DNA of 64,000 nt from Acidobacteriota bacterium (GTDB lineage: Bacteria > Acidobacteriota > Aminicenantia > Aminicenantales > Saccharicenantaceae): NCBI GenBank assembly GCA_022711665.1, contig JAKLEN010000001.1:186001-250000 (forward strand), in the 5' to 3' direction. A model generated the notes under the pieces. The model made no database searches, was not told the origin of the DNA, and worked only from the letters and a program-made list of their open reading frames with translations. A program made the position numbers and the translations under genes. Below, in pieces: positions 35,486-44,979 of the stretch (the stretch's first letter is position 1; each line of letters begins with the position of its first letter).

Positions 35486-36580
35486 TCAGGCCCCGGGCGT
35501 CCCGGAGGCGGCCTCGCCGCCCGCGACCGGCAGGGCGACGAGGAACTCGACCCACTTGCCGGGCTCGCCCTCGACCCAGATGCGGCCCTTGTGCTTGTCG
35601 ACGATCGTCTTGCAGATGTAGAGTCCCAGGCCCGAGCCCTTGACGCCCTCGGTGCCTTTCTGTTTCAGGCGCTCGAAGCGCTTGAACAGCCGGCCCTTGG
35701 CCTCCTCGGGGATGCCGACGCCCTCGTTGCGCACGGCGAATCTGACCTCGCCGTCCGTCCGGGACAGCCGCAGGCGGACCGGGGTCCCCTCGGCGCCGTA
35801 CTTGATGGCGTTGTTGACCAGGTTGCCGACCAGGATCTTCAGCAGGTCCGGATCCCCGTCGAGGACGGGGTCGCCCTCGAGCTCGGTCACGATGGGCATC
35901 TTCTTGGGATTGTCCCTGATCCCGGGCGCCTTGAGGGCCTCGGCCAGCACCTGGGAGGCGAAGGGGACCCGCTTCTTGAAGGCCGTCAGGCCGTCGAGCT
36001 CCATCTTCGACAGGTCGATGTAGCTGCGGATGATGTCCTCGAGGTAGGAGCAGTTGCGGAGAATGGTCCCGACGATCTTCTCCTGCTCCGGCTCGAGCTT
36101 GCCGAAATAGCCCCGGTACAGGGTGTCGGCCGTCGTCTGCATGGCCGCCAGGGGGCTCTTGAGCTCGTGGGAGACGATGGCCATCAGGTCGAGCATCTTG
36201 GCCCCGGCCGCGTTGCGGCGGGCCTCCAGGGCGTTGGCCACGACGCTGCGCAGCTCCTCGGGGGTGAACGGCTTGGGGATATAGTCGAAGGCGCCGGCCT
36301 TGAGCGCTTCGCGGGCCGTGTCCACGCTGGAATAGCCGGTGAAGATGATGACCGTCGTGCCGGGCCGGTCCCGGCGCAGGGTCTTGAGGACCTCCATGCC
36401 GCCGAGGCCGGGCATCTTCAGGTCGGTGACGACGATGTCGTAGTCCTTGGCCCTGGCCAGGGCCAGGCCCTCGTCCCCGGACGAGGCGACGTCGATCTCG
36501 TAGCCGCTCCCGGCGAAGATCCGCCGCGAGCTCTTGAGGACGATGTCCTCGTCGTCGATGAACAGCAGCTTGGGTGTCAT
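35486..36580 (-). CDS. Receiver-histidine kinase hybrid (receiver at N-terminus)
   Basis: This 364-residue protein starts with a receiver domain (FIDDED, VVTDLKMPG with the phospho-Asp, FTG, KPFTPEE). It continues directly with HisKA (VSHELKSPLAAM with the His) and HATPase_c (NNAIKYG, NEGVGIP, GSGLGLY). There is no sensor domain or membrane helix. Its signal must come through phosphorylation of its own receiver, so it can relay from the upstream kinase. It is the last gene of the hydrogenase-linked run, 28 bp after the membrane kinase. Confidence 0.9.
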   Translation of the reverse strand: MTPKLLFIDDEDIVLKSSRRIFAGSGYEIDVASSGDEGLALARAKDYDIVVTDLKMPGLGGMEVLKTLRRDRPGTTVIIFTGYSSVDTAREALKAGAFDYIPKPFTPEELRSVVANALEARRNAAGAKMLDLMAIVSHELKSPLAAMQTTADTLYRGYFGKLEPEQEKIVGTILRNCSYLEDIIRSYIDLSKMELDGLTAFKKRVPFASQVLAEALKAPGIRDNPKKMPIVTELEGDPVLDGDPDLLKILVGNLVNNAIKYGAEGTPVRLRLSRTDGEVRFAVRNEGVGIPEEAKGRLFKRFERLKQKGTEGVKGSGLGLYICKTIVDKHKGRIWVEGEPGKWVEFLVALPVAGGEAASGTPGA

Positions 36581-36608
36581 GTTTCGCCTGCTTCCCCCCG
36601 CCGTCGCG

Positions 36609-38531
36609 TCACCGCGTCGGCAGCTTGATGATGAATTCCGTTCCGACGCCGACCTTGCTGTGGACGTCGATCTGCCCGCCGTGCCTCTGGACGGCCCCGT
36701 AGACCATGGGCAGCCCCAATCCCGTTCCCTGGCCGCGGTCCTTGGTGGTGAAGAACGGCTCGAAGATCTTGTTCAGGTTCTCCTCGCTGATGCCGACGCC
36801 GGTGTCGGCCACCCGGATGACGGCCATGCCGGTCGCCGGCTCGAGCGAGGTCACGATCGTCAGCCGGCCGCCCTGGGGCATGGCGTCCGCGGCGTTGACG
36901 GCCAGGTTGTTGATGACCGCGCGGATCTCGGCGGGGTCGACCCTGACCCCGGGCAGGTTGGGATCCAGCTCCTTGACGATCCGGATGTTATGGAAGGTGA
37001 CGTGCTTCTCCAGGATGCGCAGGCTGTCCACGATGAGGGCGTTGAGGTCCGAGAGCGTCCGCTCGGACTTGCTGTCACGGGCGAAATCGAGGATGCCCCG
37101 GACGATGCCCCGGCAGCGCAGGGTCTCGTCCCGGATGACCTTGAGGTCCTCCTCGTAGGGCGTGCCCTTCATGTCCTCGAGGAGCAGGCTGCTGTAGGTC
37201 AGGACGCCGGTCAGGGGATTGTTGATCTCGTGGGCGATGCCCGAGGCCAGGCGCCCGATCGAGGCCAGCTTCTCGGACTTGAGGATCGTCCGGTCGGCCA
37301 GCTCGGTCAGCTGCCGGTCCCTCTCCTCGATGGCGTCGACCATGCCGTTGAAGGCCTGGGCCAGGGCCCTGGCGTCCTCGTCGTCGTGCGGGTCGGTCTC
37401 GATGCGGTGGTAGAAGCCCAGGGCCATCTCGGTCGAGGCGTCGATGATGCGCTTGACCGGCTTGGTGTAGAGGTTGATCAGGTAGCCGGCCAGGGCCAGG
37501 GCCAGGAGCGTCGAGACGAGCAGGACCAAGAGGTAGGCCATGGTCGTGTTCCGGACGACGACATCGAACTTCTTCTTGAGGACGCCGACGTAGAGCATGC
37601 CCTGGGTCTTCTGGTCGAAGTCGTAGAGGGGCGTGTAGCCGGAGATGTACCAGTCGTCGACGACGAAGGCCCGCCCGACCCAGGGCGCGCCTTCCTCGAA
37701 GACCTTGCGGTAGACCTCCTCCGAGGCCTGGGTGCCGATGGCCCTCTTGCCGGCGGCGTCGAGAACGTTGGTGGCCACCCGGATGTCGCCCAGGAAGACC
37801 GTGGTCGTCCCGGCGTCCCGGCCCTCGACCTTCTCGTCCTTGAACAGGAGGCGCTTGAAGCGGTCGACGAAGGCGGCGTTGTTGTTGAGCAGGACGGCCC
37901 CGTAGAGGATGCCGGTCATCCGCGAGCCGTCCCGGATGGGCGCGGCGATCTTGATGACCAGGGCCCTGTTCTCGGCCGCCGACGGCCGCGGCCGGCCGTG
38001 CGACGTCGGCACGACGGGGATGATGGTCCGGCGGGCCAGGTCCTCGCCCTCCCGGGCGATGGTCTCGTACTCGAGGACGCCCGTCCCGGCCACCAGGGTC
38101 CCGGTCCGGCGGACTTCCTGGATGGTCCGGTAGCCGCTCATGCTGTCGCCGTAGGATTCGAAGGCGTTGGCCCGGACGAGGATGGTTCCGTCCGCGTCGA
38201 CGACGTTGACGATGTCGAAGCCGAACTCCCGCTTGATCTGGACCAGCTTCTCGAACAGGAAGGCCCGGTCGCCGGCGGCCGAGGCCCGGATGAGCTCGGG
38301 CGTCTTGGCCATGGACTGGATGATCCGCGATCGGTTGTCGATCTCCTCGCGGTAGAGCTCGCTGGCCGAGGTCAGGCTGGCCCGCACGGTCGCGTAGGCG
38401 TCGCGGACGACGTTGGTGTTGATGACGTTCAGGCCGATGATGATCGACAGGACGCCGCTCAGGAGAACGATGCCGAGCAGGCTGAAGACCAGCTTGAAGC
38501 GGATGTTCGAGCGGGCCAGCTGCTTGATCAT
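36609..38531 (-). CDS. Membrane sensor histidine kinase (Cache-HAMP-HisKA-HATPase)
   Basis: This 640-residue protein has two membrane helices (about residues 12-34 and 323-345) around a periplasmic Cache-like sensor of about 290 residues. A HAMP linker follows, then HisKA ([12 protein letters not shown] with the His) and HATPase_c ([30 protein letters not shown]). The kinase core is NtrB-like. It may sense a small molecule outside the cytoplasm. It overlaps the upstream response regulator gene by ATGA, which is strong evidence for co-translation with it. Confidence 0.92.
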   Translation of the reverse strand: MIKQLARSNIRFKLVFSLLGIVLLSGVLSIIIGLNVINTNVVRDAYATVRASLTSASELYREEIDNRSRIIQSMAKTPELIRASAAGDRAFLFEKLVQIKREFGFDIVNVVDADGTILVRANAFESYGDSMSGYRTIQEVRRTGTLVAGTGVLEYETIAREGEDLARRTIIPVVPTSHGRPRPSAAENRALVIKIAAPIRDGSRMTGILYGAVLLNNNAAFVDRFKRLLFKDEKVEGRDAGTTTVFLGDIRVATNVLDAAGKRAIGTQASEEVYRKVFEEGAPWVGRAFVVDDWYISGYTPLYDFDQKTQGMLYVGVLKKKFDVVVRNTTMAYLLVLLVSTLLALALAGYLINLYTKPVKRIIDASTEMALGFYHRIETDPHDDEDARALAQAFNGMVDAIEERDRQLTELADRTILKSEKLASIGRLASGIAHEINNPLTGVLTYSSLLLEDMKGTPYEEDLKVIRDETLRCRGIVRGILDFARDSKSERTLSDLNALIVDSLRILEKHVTFHNIRIVKELDPNLPGVRVDPAEIRAVINNLAVNAADAMPQGGRLTIVTSLEPATGMAVIRVADTGVGISEENLNKIFEPFFTTKDRGQGTGLGLPMVYGAVQRHGGQIDVHSKVGVGTEFIIKLPTR

Positions 38532-38932
38532 CGCAGGGCGCGGCCGACCTTGGCCAGAAGCTCGTCGAGGTCGACGGGCTTCGTCAGGAACTCGTTGGTC
38601 CCGGGCAGGAACGAGTCGGCCTGATCCATCGAGAAGCGCGAATTGGTGACCTGGTCGATGGCCGTCAGGATGATGATCGGGACGTCGCGGAACTCCCGGT
38701 ACTTCGACGCATCGCGGCGGCTGCGGATGACGTCGGCCGCCTCGAAGCCGGCCGTGTCCGTCTCCATCATGACGTCCAGGATGACCAGGTCGGGCCGCTC
38801 GGCCAGGAGGGCCTTCAGGCCCTCCGCCCCGCTGTGCGCGGCCGCGACGTCGTAGCCGTTCGTCCTCAGGACCTGGGCTAGGCTGGCCACGAGGTCCCGG
38901 TCGTCGTCGACAAGGAGGATCTTCTTGCTCAT
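38528..38932 (-). CDS. Stand-alone response regulator coupled to the hydrogenase small-subunit gene
   Basis: This 134-residue single receiver domain has LVDDDRD, LVILDVMME (phospho-Asp) and FLTKPVD (Lys). There is no output domain, so it probably relays phosphate or acts by binding a partner. Its ATG overlaps the stop of the hydrogenase small-subunit gene (ATGA). Its own stop overlaps the kinase start the same way. This puts it in one translational chain with the hydrogenase. Confidence 0.9.
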   Translation of the reverse strand: MSKKILLVDDDRDLVASLAQVLRTNGYDVAAAHSGAEGLKALLAERPDLVILDVMMETDTAGFEAADVIRSRRDASKYREFRDVPIIILTAIDQVTNSRFSMDQADSFLPGTNEFLTKPVDLDELLAKVGRALR

Positions 38933-39459
38933 GTGTTCAGGACCTTGTAGATGACGTTCCGCTCTTCCCAGGCCTTGTTCCGCTCGTACATGTCGATCGG
39001 GAACTCGACCTGCTTCATCTCCACCGGCGCGGCCTTCTTGTCCACCAGGCCGAGGGCCAGGGCGACGCCGAAGATGATGGCCTCCGGCCGCGGCGGGCAG
39101 CCGGGGATGATGTAATCGACCGGGACGGCCTTGGCCCCGCCGCCGCTGACGTTGTAGGTGTCGAACCAGCAGCCGCCGCCAGCGGCGCAGGAGCCGACGC
39201 CGAAGACGAGCTTGGGCCCGGGCATGGCGGCGTAGGCTTTCCTGACGAGCGGCAGGGTCGGCCGGGTGACGGCGCCCGAGAGGAGCATGACGTCGGCGTG
39301 GCGGGGCGAGCCGACGAGCTTGATGCCGAAGCGCTCGACGTCGTAGTAGGGCGTCAGGATGTTGAGGATCTCGATGTCGCAGCCGTTGCAGGCGCCGCTG
39401 TTGCAGTGGTAGACCCAGAGGGAGCGGGGGAAGCATTTTCGGGCGATCTTGGCCAGCAT
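38929..39459 (-). CDS. hyfI: [NiFe] hydrogenase small subunit, group 4 (HyfI/HycG/NuoB-like)
   Basis: This 176-residue NuoB-like protein has CNSGACNGCDIEIL, GSCAAGGGC and GCPPRPEA. Together they supply the Cys ligands of the proximal 4Fe-4S cluster. It lacks the long C-terminus of uptake-type small subunits, as expected for group 4 membrane-bound hydrogenases. It passes electrons to the NiFe site of the large subunit. Confidence 0.93.
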   Translation of the reverse strand: MLAKIARKCFPRSLWVYHCNSGACNGCDIEILNILTPYYDVERFGIKLVGSPRHADVMLLSGAVTRPTLPLVRKAYAAMPGPKLVFGVGSCAAGGGCWFDTYNVSGGGAKAVPVDYIIPGCPPRPEAIIFGVALALGLVDKKAAPVEMKQVEFPIDMYERNKAWEERNVIYKVLNT

Positions 39460-39460
39460 G

Positions 39461-40006
39461 TCAGTCTCCTGTCGTCTCCGGCCGCTCGTAGCGCTCGGTC
39501 CGGTCGAGCTCCTTCGGCTGGAAGGTGTCGGTGGCCCGGCGCAGGACGGTGCGGGCCTCCAGGCTGTCGTAGCGGTAGCCGGTCAGGCCGAGCTTGTCGA
39601 TGGCGTTGGTCTTCTCCATGTCGTAGCAGCGGCCGCAGCGCCCGCAGGTCAGCATGAAGAGCTCCAGGCTTTCGGTGATGTCGTTGCGGTCGCTGGTCGC
39701 CTGCTCGAAGCGCGGCGTCATGGTGATGGCCTTCTCCGGGCAGACCTCGGCGCAGCGGCCGCAGTAGGTGCAGCGGGCGCCGTCGTAGAGCAGGACGCGG
39801 ATCTCCTGGCAGAGGTCGCGGACCAGGATGGTCCGGGCCGGGCAGTGGTTGGCGCAGCCGGCGCAGCCGACGCACTTCGTATGGTCCCAGTGCGGCGCGC
39901 CGCGGTAGTTCTCCGGCGCCGGGTGGGGCGCGAAGGGGTACTTCAGGGTGACGACCCCCGGCTTGGCCACCATCAGGACCTGCTTGATCTTGCTTGCGAG
40001 CCACAT
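39461..40006 (-). CDS. hyfH: Hydrogenase ferredoxin subunit (HyfH/HycF/NuoI-like)
   Basis: This 181-residue protein has two classical 4Fe-4S motifs: CVGCAGCANHCP and CTYCGRCAEVCP. A third, CGRCGRCYDMEKTNAI, near the C-terminus has fewer spaced Cys and resembles the HycF/HyfH tail. It wires the electron input to the small subunit. It ends 1 bp before the small-subunit start. Confidence 0.9.
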   Translation of the reverse strand: MWLASKIKQVLMVAKPGVVTLKYPFAPHPAPENYRGAPHWDHTKCVGCAGCANHCPARTILVRDLCQEIRVLLYDGARCTYCGRCAEVCPEKAITMTPRFEQATSDRNDITESLELFMLTCGRCGRCYDMEKTNAIDKLGLTGYRYDSLEARTVLRRATDTFQPKELDRTERYERPETTGD

Positions 40007-40025
40007 GGCGTTCCTCCCCCGGTCC

Positions 40026-40928
40026 TCAAACGCCCGCCACGGCCAGCCCGACCGCGCCGAGCGCGATCAGGATGAGGACGGCGTAGATCTTGACCGCCTG
40101 GTCGATCCGCAAACGCGGGTTGGTCGAGCCGACGACGGCGATGAGGATGAAGACGGCCAGAGTGCCCAGGAGCTGGGTCAGGATGTCGCCGAGGTAATGG
40201 CCCGTCCGCAGGAAAGGCAGGAAGACGGCGACGAAGAGCCAGGCGTAGAACATCTGCTTCATCATCATGGCGTAGCGGAACAGGCCGTAGTCCGGCCCGC
40301 TGTACTCGATGAACGGCCCCTCGAGAACCTCGATCTCGGCCTCGGCGATGTCGAACGGCTGCTTGGCCACGAAGGCCTGCAGGGCCAGCAGGTAGACGAC
40401 CAGCATGACCGCGGCGGCGGCGCCGTAGCCCGGCCCGGCCGCCCCGAAGACGGCCGCCCCCAGGCCCAGGCTGCGGCTCCGGGCCGCGCCGAGGATGAGA
40501 GTCATGGCCAGGATGGGCTCGATCATGACCATGGTCACCATCTCCCGGCTGGCGCCGATGGCCGCGAAGGTGTTGCGGCTGGCCAGGGCGCCCAGGAGGA
40601 CGGAGACGCCGCCGAGCGTCAGGAGATAGATGACCGTGACGGCGTCGACCCGGCCGCCCAGGGCGTTGACCTTTCCGCCGAAGGGAATGAGGGCGACGAC
40701 GGCCAGGATCGAGGCGAAGGCGGCCGGCGGCGCCAGCTTGAAGGCCCAGTTCCGGGCCGAGTTGATCCGCTCCTTGCCCAGGAGCTTGAAGAGGTCGTAG
40801 TAGGGCTGGACGATCGGCGGGCCCTGGCGCGTCTGGACCCGGGCCGTGGTCTTCCGCAGGACGCCGTCGAAGAGCGGGGCCAGCAGGAGGAAGACGAGGA
40901 CGTTGACGAATACGGCGGCGATGCTCAT
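40026..40928 (-). CDS. hyfC: Hydrogenase membrane subunit (HyfC/HycD/NuoH-like)
   Basis: This 300-residue protein has about 8 membrane helices. The loop after helix 1 has RVQTRQGPPIVQPYYDLFKLL and the later AEAEIEVLEGPFIEYSGPDYGLF, both typical of NuoH/HycD-type subunits. This subunit forms the interface between the peripheral hydrogenase and the ion-translocating membrane arm. Its start overlaps the large-subunit stop by ATGA. Confidence 0.92.
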   Translation of the reverse strand: MSIAAVFVNVLVFLLLAPLFDGVLRKTTARVQTRQGPPIVQPYYDLFKLLGKERINSARNWAFKLAPPAAFASILAVVALIPFGGKVNALGGRVDAVTVIYLLTLGGVSVLLGALASRNTFAAIGASREMVTMVMIEPILAMTLILGAARSRSLGLGAAVFGAAGPGYGAAAAVMLVVYLLALQAFVAKQPFDIAEAEIEVLEGPFIEYSGPDYGLFRYAMMMKQMFYAWLFVAVFLPFLRTGHYLGDILTQLLGTLAVFILIAVVGSTNPRLRIDQAVKIYAVLILIALGAVGLAVAGV

Positions 40929-42613
40929 GATCGGCTCCTCCCGGCCTCGGGCCCGCGCGACAGGGCCTCGAGCTCCGTCCGGCCGAGGATCCGGCGGCGG
41001 CCCGACCCGGCGTCGATGACCGCGACCCGGTCCGTGCAGGAGAAGCAGGGATCGATCTGGCCGAGGATGATGGGAAAATCGGCGAACTGGTTGTCGAGGA
41101 GCATCTGCGGGACGGCCTGCAGGTTGGGGTAGGTCGGGGCCCGGACGCGCCAGCGCTCGGGCCGGTTCTCCTCGCCGGTGATGACGTAATGGACCGACTC
41201 GCCGCGGGGCGCCTCGACCATGGACAGGCCGTGGCGGAGCGGGGGCAGGGCCTCCGGCGCCTCGATCAGGAGCGGTCCCGCGGGCATCCCGGCCAGGGCC
41301 TGGCGCAGGATGGAGATGGACTCGAAGATCTCGAGGACGCGGACGACGAGCGTCCCCCAGACGTCGCCGGAATCAGCGACCGGGACGTCGAAGGCCATGT
41401 CGTCGTAGGCAGCGTAGGGATGGTCCTTGCGGACGTCGAGGCGGAGGCCGCGGGCCCGGGCCACGGGGCCGACCAGGCTCCAGCGGACCGCCTCCTCTTT
41501 GGAGAGATATCCGACGCCCTTGGTCCGGCGATGGATGGCGCTGTCGCCGATGATGGCCCTCTTGAGCTCGAGGACCTCCTTCTCCAGGGCGGCCAGGACA
41601 TCTTCGATCCCGGCCCGGATCTCCGGCGTGATGTCGCGGCGGACGCCGCCGATGACGATCATGCCGTAGGTCTTGCGGTTGCCGGTGATCCGCTCGGCCA
41701 GCCACATGACCTTCTCCCGGACGCGCCAGGCCTGCATGAAGACCGTGTCGAAGCCGATGAGGTGGCCGGCGATGCCGAGCCAGAGAAGGTGGGAGTGGAG
41801 GCGCTCGATCTCGAGCATGATCGTGCGGATGTACTCGGCCCGCCGCGAGATCTTGAGGCCGGCGGCCGCCTCGACGGCCTGGCTGTAGCAGCAGGCGTGG
41901 ACCGAGCCGCAGATGCCGCAGATGCGTTCCGCGACGAAGGGCACCTCGTTGTAGCTGACCTGTGTCTGGCAGAGCTTCTCAATGCCCCGGTGGGTCATGA
42001 AGCCGCGGTAGTCGCAGCCCTTGATGGTCTCGCCGTCGACGTAGACGGCGAAGTGCTCGGGCTCGTGCAGGCTGAGGTGGAACGGCCCGATGGGGACGAC
42101 GGTCGTCCCGGGCGGGGCCTCGTCGAGCCGGTAGGCGACGTCCTCGGCCGCCGGCGGCTCGAGGTTGTAGGGCACCTCCTTGCGGAGGGGGTAGACGCCG
42201 GCCGGCCAATCGTCGGCCAGGACCAGCCGCTTGGGCTTGGGATGGCCGGTGAACGTCAGACCCAGGAGGTCCTGGTACTCGCGCTCGCTCCAGCCGGCGC
42301 TGGGAATATCGGGCGTGATGGACTCGAAGCTCGGGTCGCCGGCCGGGGCGGCCGCCCGCAGAACGACGGCGACGTGATCGGCGTCGAAGGCGAAGGTGTG
42401 GGCCAGCCCGATCGTGCCGTTGCGGGCGATCTCGTCCCAGCCGATGCCGACCATGTAGCGGGCGCCGAGGTCGATGAGGGCCTTGGCCGCGGGCCGCAGG
42501 GCCCGGCGCTCGACGTCGACGAAGAGCCGGCCCGGTTGGGGCGAGGACAGGCCCTGGACGGCGGGGCCGAGGCGGCTCCTGAGCTCGGTTTCGATCCTGG
42601 TCAAGGCATCCAT
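40925..42613 (-). CDS. hyfG: [NiFe] hydrogenase large subunit, fused NuoC-NuoD type (HyfG/HycE)
   Basis: This 562-residue protein has a NuoC-like N-terminal domain (about 1-150, with GWSEREYQDLLGLTF) fused to the NuoD/hydrogenase large domain. The NiFe ligands are complete: RICGICGSVHA (Cys232, Cys235) and DPCFSCTDR (Cys523, Cys526). The 33-residue tail after TDR fits the C-terminal peptide removed by a HycI-type protease, whose gene is in this operon. The start at 42613 has GGGAG upstream, so I take it over the longer open frame. Confidence 0.94.
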   Translation of the reverse strand: MDALTRIETELRSRLGPAVQGLSSPQPGRLFVDVERRALRPAAKALIDLGARYMVGIGWDEIARNGTIGLAHTFAFDADHVAVVLRAAAPAGDPSFESITPDIPSAGWSEREYQDLLGLTFTGHPKPKRLVLADDWPAGVYPLRKEVPYNLEPPAAEDVAYRLDEAPPGTTVVPIGPFHLSLHEPEHFAVYVDGETIKGCDYRGFMTHRGIEKLCQTQVSYNEVPFVAERICGICGSVHACCYSQAVEAAAGLKISRRAEYIRTIMLEIERLHSHLLWLGIAGHLIGFDTVFMQAWRVREKVMWLAERITGNRKTYGMIVIGGVRRDITPEIRAGIEDVLAALEKEVLELKRAIIGDSAIHRRTKGVGYLSKEEAVRWSLVGPVARARGLRLDVRKDHPYAAYDDMAFDVPVADSGDVWGTLVVRVLEIFESISILRQALAGMPAGPLLIEAPEALPPLRHGLSMVEAPRGESVHYVITGEENRPERWRVRAPTYPNLQAVPQMLLDNQFADFPIILGQIDPCFSCTDRVAVIDAGSGRRRILGRTELEALSRGPEAGRSRS

Positions 42614-42623
42614 GCGAATCTCC

Positions 42624-44483
42624 CTACTTGCCGCTCTTGCCGCCGGCGAACTTGAACAGGGCCCGCAGGCCGGCGAACATGCCCCGGTCGGTATACCGGT
42701 TGGCGTTGCTGAGGTCCTGGTAGCCGCAGAGCCAGGTCGGGGCCGAGACCTCCTTCGAGCCGCCGGCCCGGCGGAGCAGGGCCCCGAGGGCCAGGCCCAG
42801 CCCGACAAGGAGCAGGACGACCAGGGGCGCGGCGGCCGCGCTTGAGACCGGCCCGCCTAGGCCCGGCAGTCCGAGGCCCAGGGCCCGAGACGGGACCGGG
42901 ACGGCCGGCGAACCCAGGGCGCCGGCCAGCAGGAAGCCCTCGGAGCGCTCCAGCGCGGCCCGCACGAGCCCGACCGAGAGGGCCGGGAAAAGCCCCTGGA
43001 CGAGGCAGATCGCCGTCAGGGCGATCATGGGGACGAGCATCGAGGCCGGGGCTTCCTGGACGGGCCTGCCGACGTTCCATTCCGAGCCGACGGAGGTGAA
43101 CGCCATGCCGAAGAACTTGACGTAGCAGGCCAGCGTGACGGCGCTCGTGAACAGGGCGATGACGCCGAAGACGACCAGGACGAACCCGGAGTCGCCGGCC
43201 AGCACGGAACTGGCGATGATCAGCCACTTGCTGCCGAAGCCGCTCGTCGCGGGCATGCCGGCGATGGCCAGGGAGCCGAGGCCGGCTATCGCCGCCGTCA
43301 CGGGCATGAGGCCGATGAGCCCGCCGAGCTTGTTGAGGTCCTTCGTCCCGGTCGCGTAGAGGATATTCCCGCCCGTGAGGAAGAGCATGCCCTTGAAGAT
43401 GGCGTGGTTGAGGGCATGGTAGAGGGCACCGATGACGGCGGCCGCGGCCAGGACGCTCACGGCCGGCCCGGCCGGCAGGGCCAGGGCCAGGGCGACCCCG
43501 ATGGCCAGGACGATGTAGCCGATCTGGCCGATCGAGCTGTAGGCCAGGAGGCGTTTGGCGTCGCTCTGCTTCATGGCCTGGATCGTCCCGATGAGCAGCG
43601 TGGCCGCGCCGACGGCGGCGACGACGAGCCCCCAGGTCCGGGCGTCGAACGCCGGGTTCCCGGCCGGGGCCATGAAGAGGAAGGCCCGGATGAGCCCGTA
43701 AACCCCCGTCTTGCTCATGGCCGAGCTCAGCAGGGCGCTGACCGGGGAGGGGGCGACGGAATAGGCTCCGGGCAGCCAGAGCTGCCCCAGCGGGAAGACG
43801 CCCGCCTTGAGGCCGAACCCGGCGAGCAGCAGGCCGAAGAAGAGGGCCAGGGGGGCGCCGCCGGCCTGCCCGAGCTTCCCGGCCAGGACCGGAAGGGCAT
43901 CGCCGAAACGGCAGCCGGGGACGGCCAGGGGGCCGAGGACGACCAGCAGCCAGGCGAGCTCCATGAAGATGAGGAAGTTCCGCGCCGCCCGGACGGTCTC
44001 TTTCGCCTCTCGCTCGAACCGGACCAGGAAGAAGGCCGGGACGGTCATCAGCTGCCAGGCCAGCGTGAAGCCGAGGCCGAAGTCGTCCACGACCAGAACG
44101 CCGGCCATCCCCAGGAGGAAGAGCGGGAAGCAGGCGTAATAGCTCCTCAGGCTCCGTCCCGGGAACCGTTCCAGGTAGCGGATCGAATAGAGCGCGCTGG
44201 CCAGGCCGATCAGGGCGACGATGCCGAGGAAGAGGCCGGCCAGGCCGTCGAGGACGAGCGGGATCGTGACCGGGCCCAGGCTCAACGTCGCGGAAGCATG
44301 GCCGGCGGGGCCGAAGAGCGAGCCGTAGCCGACCAGGAACAGGAGGACCGCCGCGGCCGCGACGAGCGCCAGGTTGACCACGCCGGCCAGGGTCCGCCGG
44401 CGGGCCAGCAGCGGCGCCGCGAGGGCCGCCGCCCCCAGGAGGGCGAAGGCGAGGAGGAGTGGGACGGACAGGTCAGCGGTCAT
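42624..44483 (-). CDS. hyfB: Hydrogenase ion-translocating membrane subunit (HyfB/HycC/NuoL-like)
   Basis: This 619-residue protein has about 14-16 membrane helices. The antiporter-like core (WLPGAYSVAPSPVSALLSSAMSKTGVYGL, then AYSSIGQIGYI and HALNHAIFKGMLFL) carries the Lys, Glu and His residues expected in proton or sodium channels of complex I relatives. The C-terminal WLCGY and RYTDRGMF phrases are typical of HyfB/HycC. Only one such subunit is encoded, as in the smaller formate hydrogenlyase (HycC), not the larger Hyf. It overlaps the protease gene by 11 bp. Confidence 0.92.
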   Translation of the reverse strand: MTADLSVPLLLAFALLGAAALAAPLLARRRTLAGVVNLALVAAAAVLLFLVGYGSLFGPAGHASATLSLGPVTIPLVLDGLAGLFLGIVALIGLASALYSIRYLERFPGRSLRSYYACFPLFLLGMAGVLVVDDFGLGFTLAWQLMTVPAFFLVRFEREAKETVRAARNFLIFMELAWLLVVLGPLAVPGCRFGDALPVLAGKLGQAGGAPLALFFGLLLAGFGLKAGVFPLGQLWLPGAYSVAPSPVSALLSSAMSKTGVYGLIRAFLFMAPAGNPAFDARTWGLVVAAVGAATLLIGTIQAMKQSDAKRLLAYSSIGQIGYIVLAIGVALALALPAGPAVSVLAAAAVIGALYHALNHAIFKGMLFLTGGNILYATGTKDLNKLGGLIGLMPVTAAIAGLGSLAIAGMPATSGFGSKWLIIASSVLAGDSGFVLVVFGVIALFTSAVTLACYVKFFGMAFTSVGSEWNVGRPVQEAPASMLVPMIALTAICLVQGLFPALSVGLVRAALERSEGFLLAGALGSPAVPVPSRALGLGLPGLGGPVSSAAAAPLVVLLLVGLGLALGALLRRAGGSKEVSAPTWLCGYQDLSNANRYTDRGMFAGLRALFKFAGGKSGK

Positions 44484-44979
44484 GGCGGTACTCCAGGCGG
44501 GCCGGGGCGCAGGCCCCGACGATGAGATCGCGAAGGGAGGCGGCGGCCTGTTCGACCGCGGCCGTCAGCCCCTGGCCGAAGTCGAGCTCGGCCGGGACGA
44601 TCCCCAGCAGGAAGGGCCTCTTGCCGGCGGCCTCGAGGAACTTGCCGCTCAGGGCCAGGGCCATCTTGTGGGTCGAGTAGCTCCCGGCCTCGGCGAAATC
44701 CGCCAGGGGGCCGAAGACGACCGTCCCGGGCTCGCCGGCGGCGGCCGCGGCGTCGATGAAGACCACGTTGCGGGCCTCGCCGCGGGCTATGGACGGAACG
44801 AAGTTCTCGGGCACGTCCTGGGCGTCGACCAGGACGGGGCCGCCCGCGATGCCGGCCCGGCGGACGGCGGCGACGATCCAGGGCCCGACGCCGTCGTCGC
44901 GGCGCAGCGGGTTGCCCACGCCGACGAGGCAGGTCGGCTCCCGGAGGAGCTCGGCCAGGCGGGCCAGGCCGTCGCTCAT
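44473..44979 (-). CDS. hycI: [NiFe] hydrogenase maturation protease (HycI/HyaD family)
   Basis: This 168-residue protein begins with the GVGNPLRRDDGVGPW motif. It also has the second metal-site Asp (VDAQDVPENFVP) and a later His (SYSTHKMALAL). These proteases cut the C-terminal peptide from the large subunit after Ni insertion. Its start overlaps the gamma-like gene stop. Other maturation genes (hypA-F) are not in the window. Confidence 0.9.
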   Translation of the reverse strand: MSDGLARLAELLREPTCLVGVGNPLRRDDGVGPWIVAAVRRAGIAGGPVLVDAQDVPENFVPSIARGEARNVVFIDAAAAAGEPGTVVFGPLADFAEAGSYSTHKMALALSGKFLEAAGKRPFLLGIVPAELDFGQGLTAAVEQAAASLRDLIVGACAPARLEYRHDR

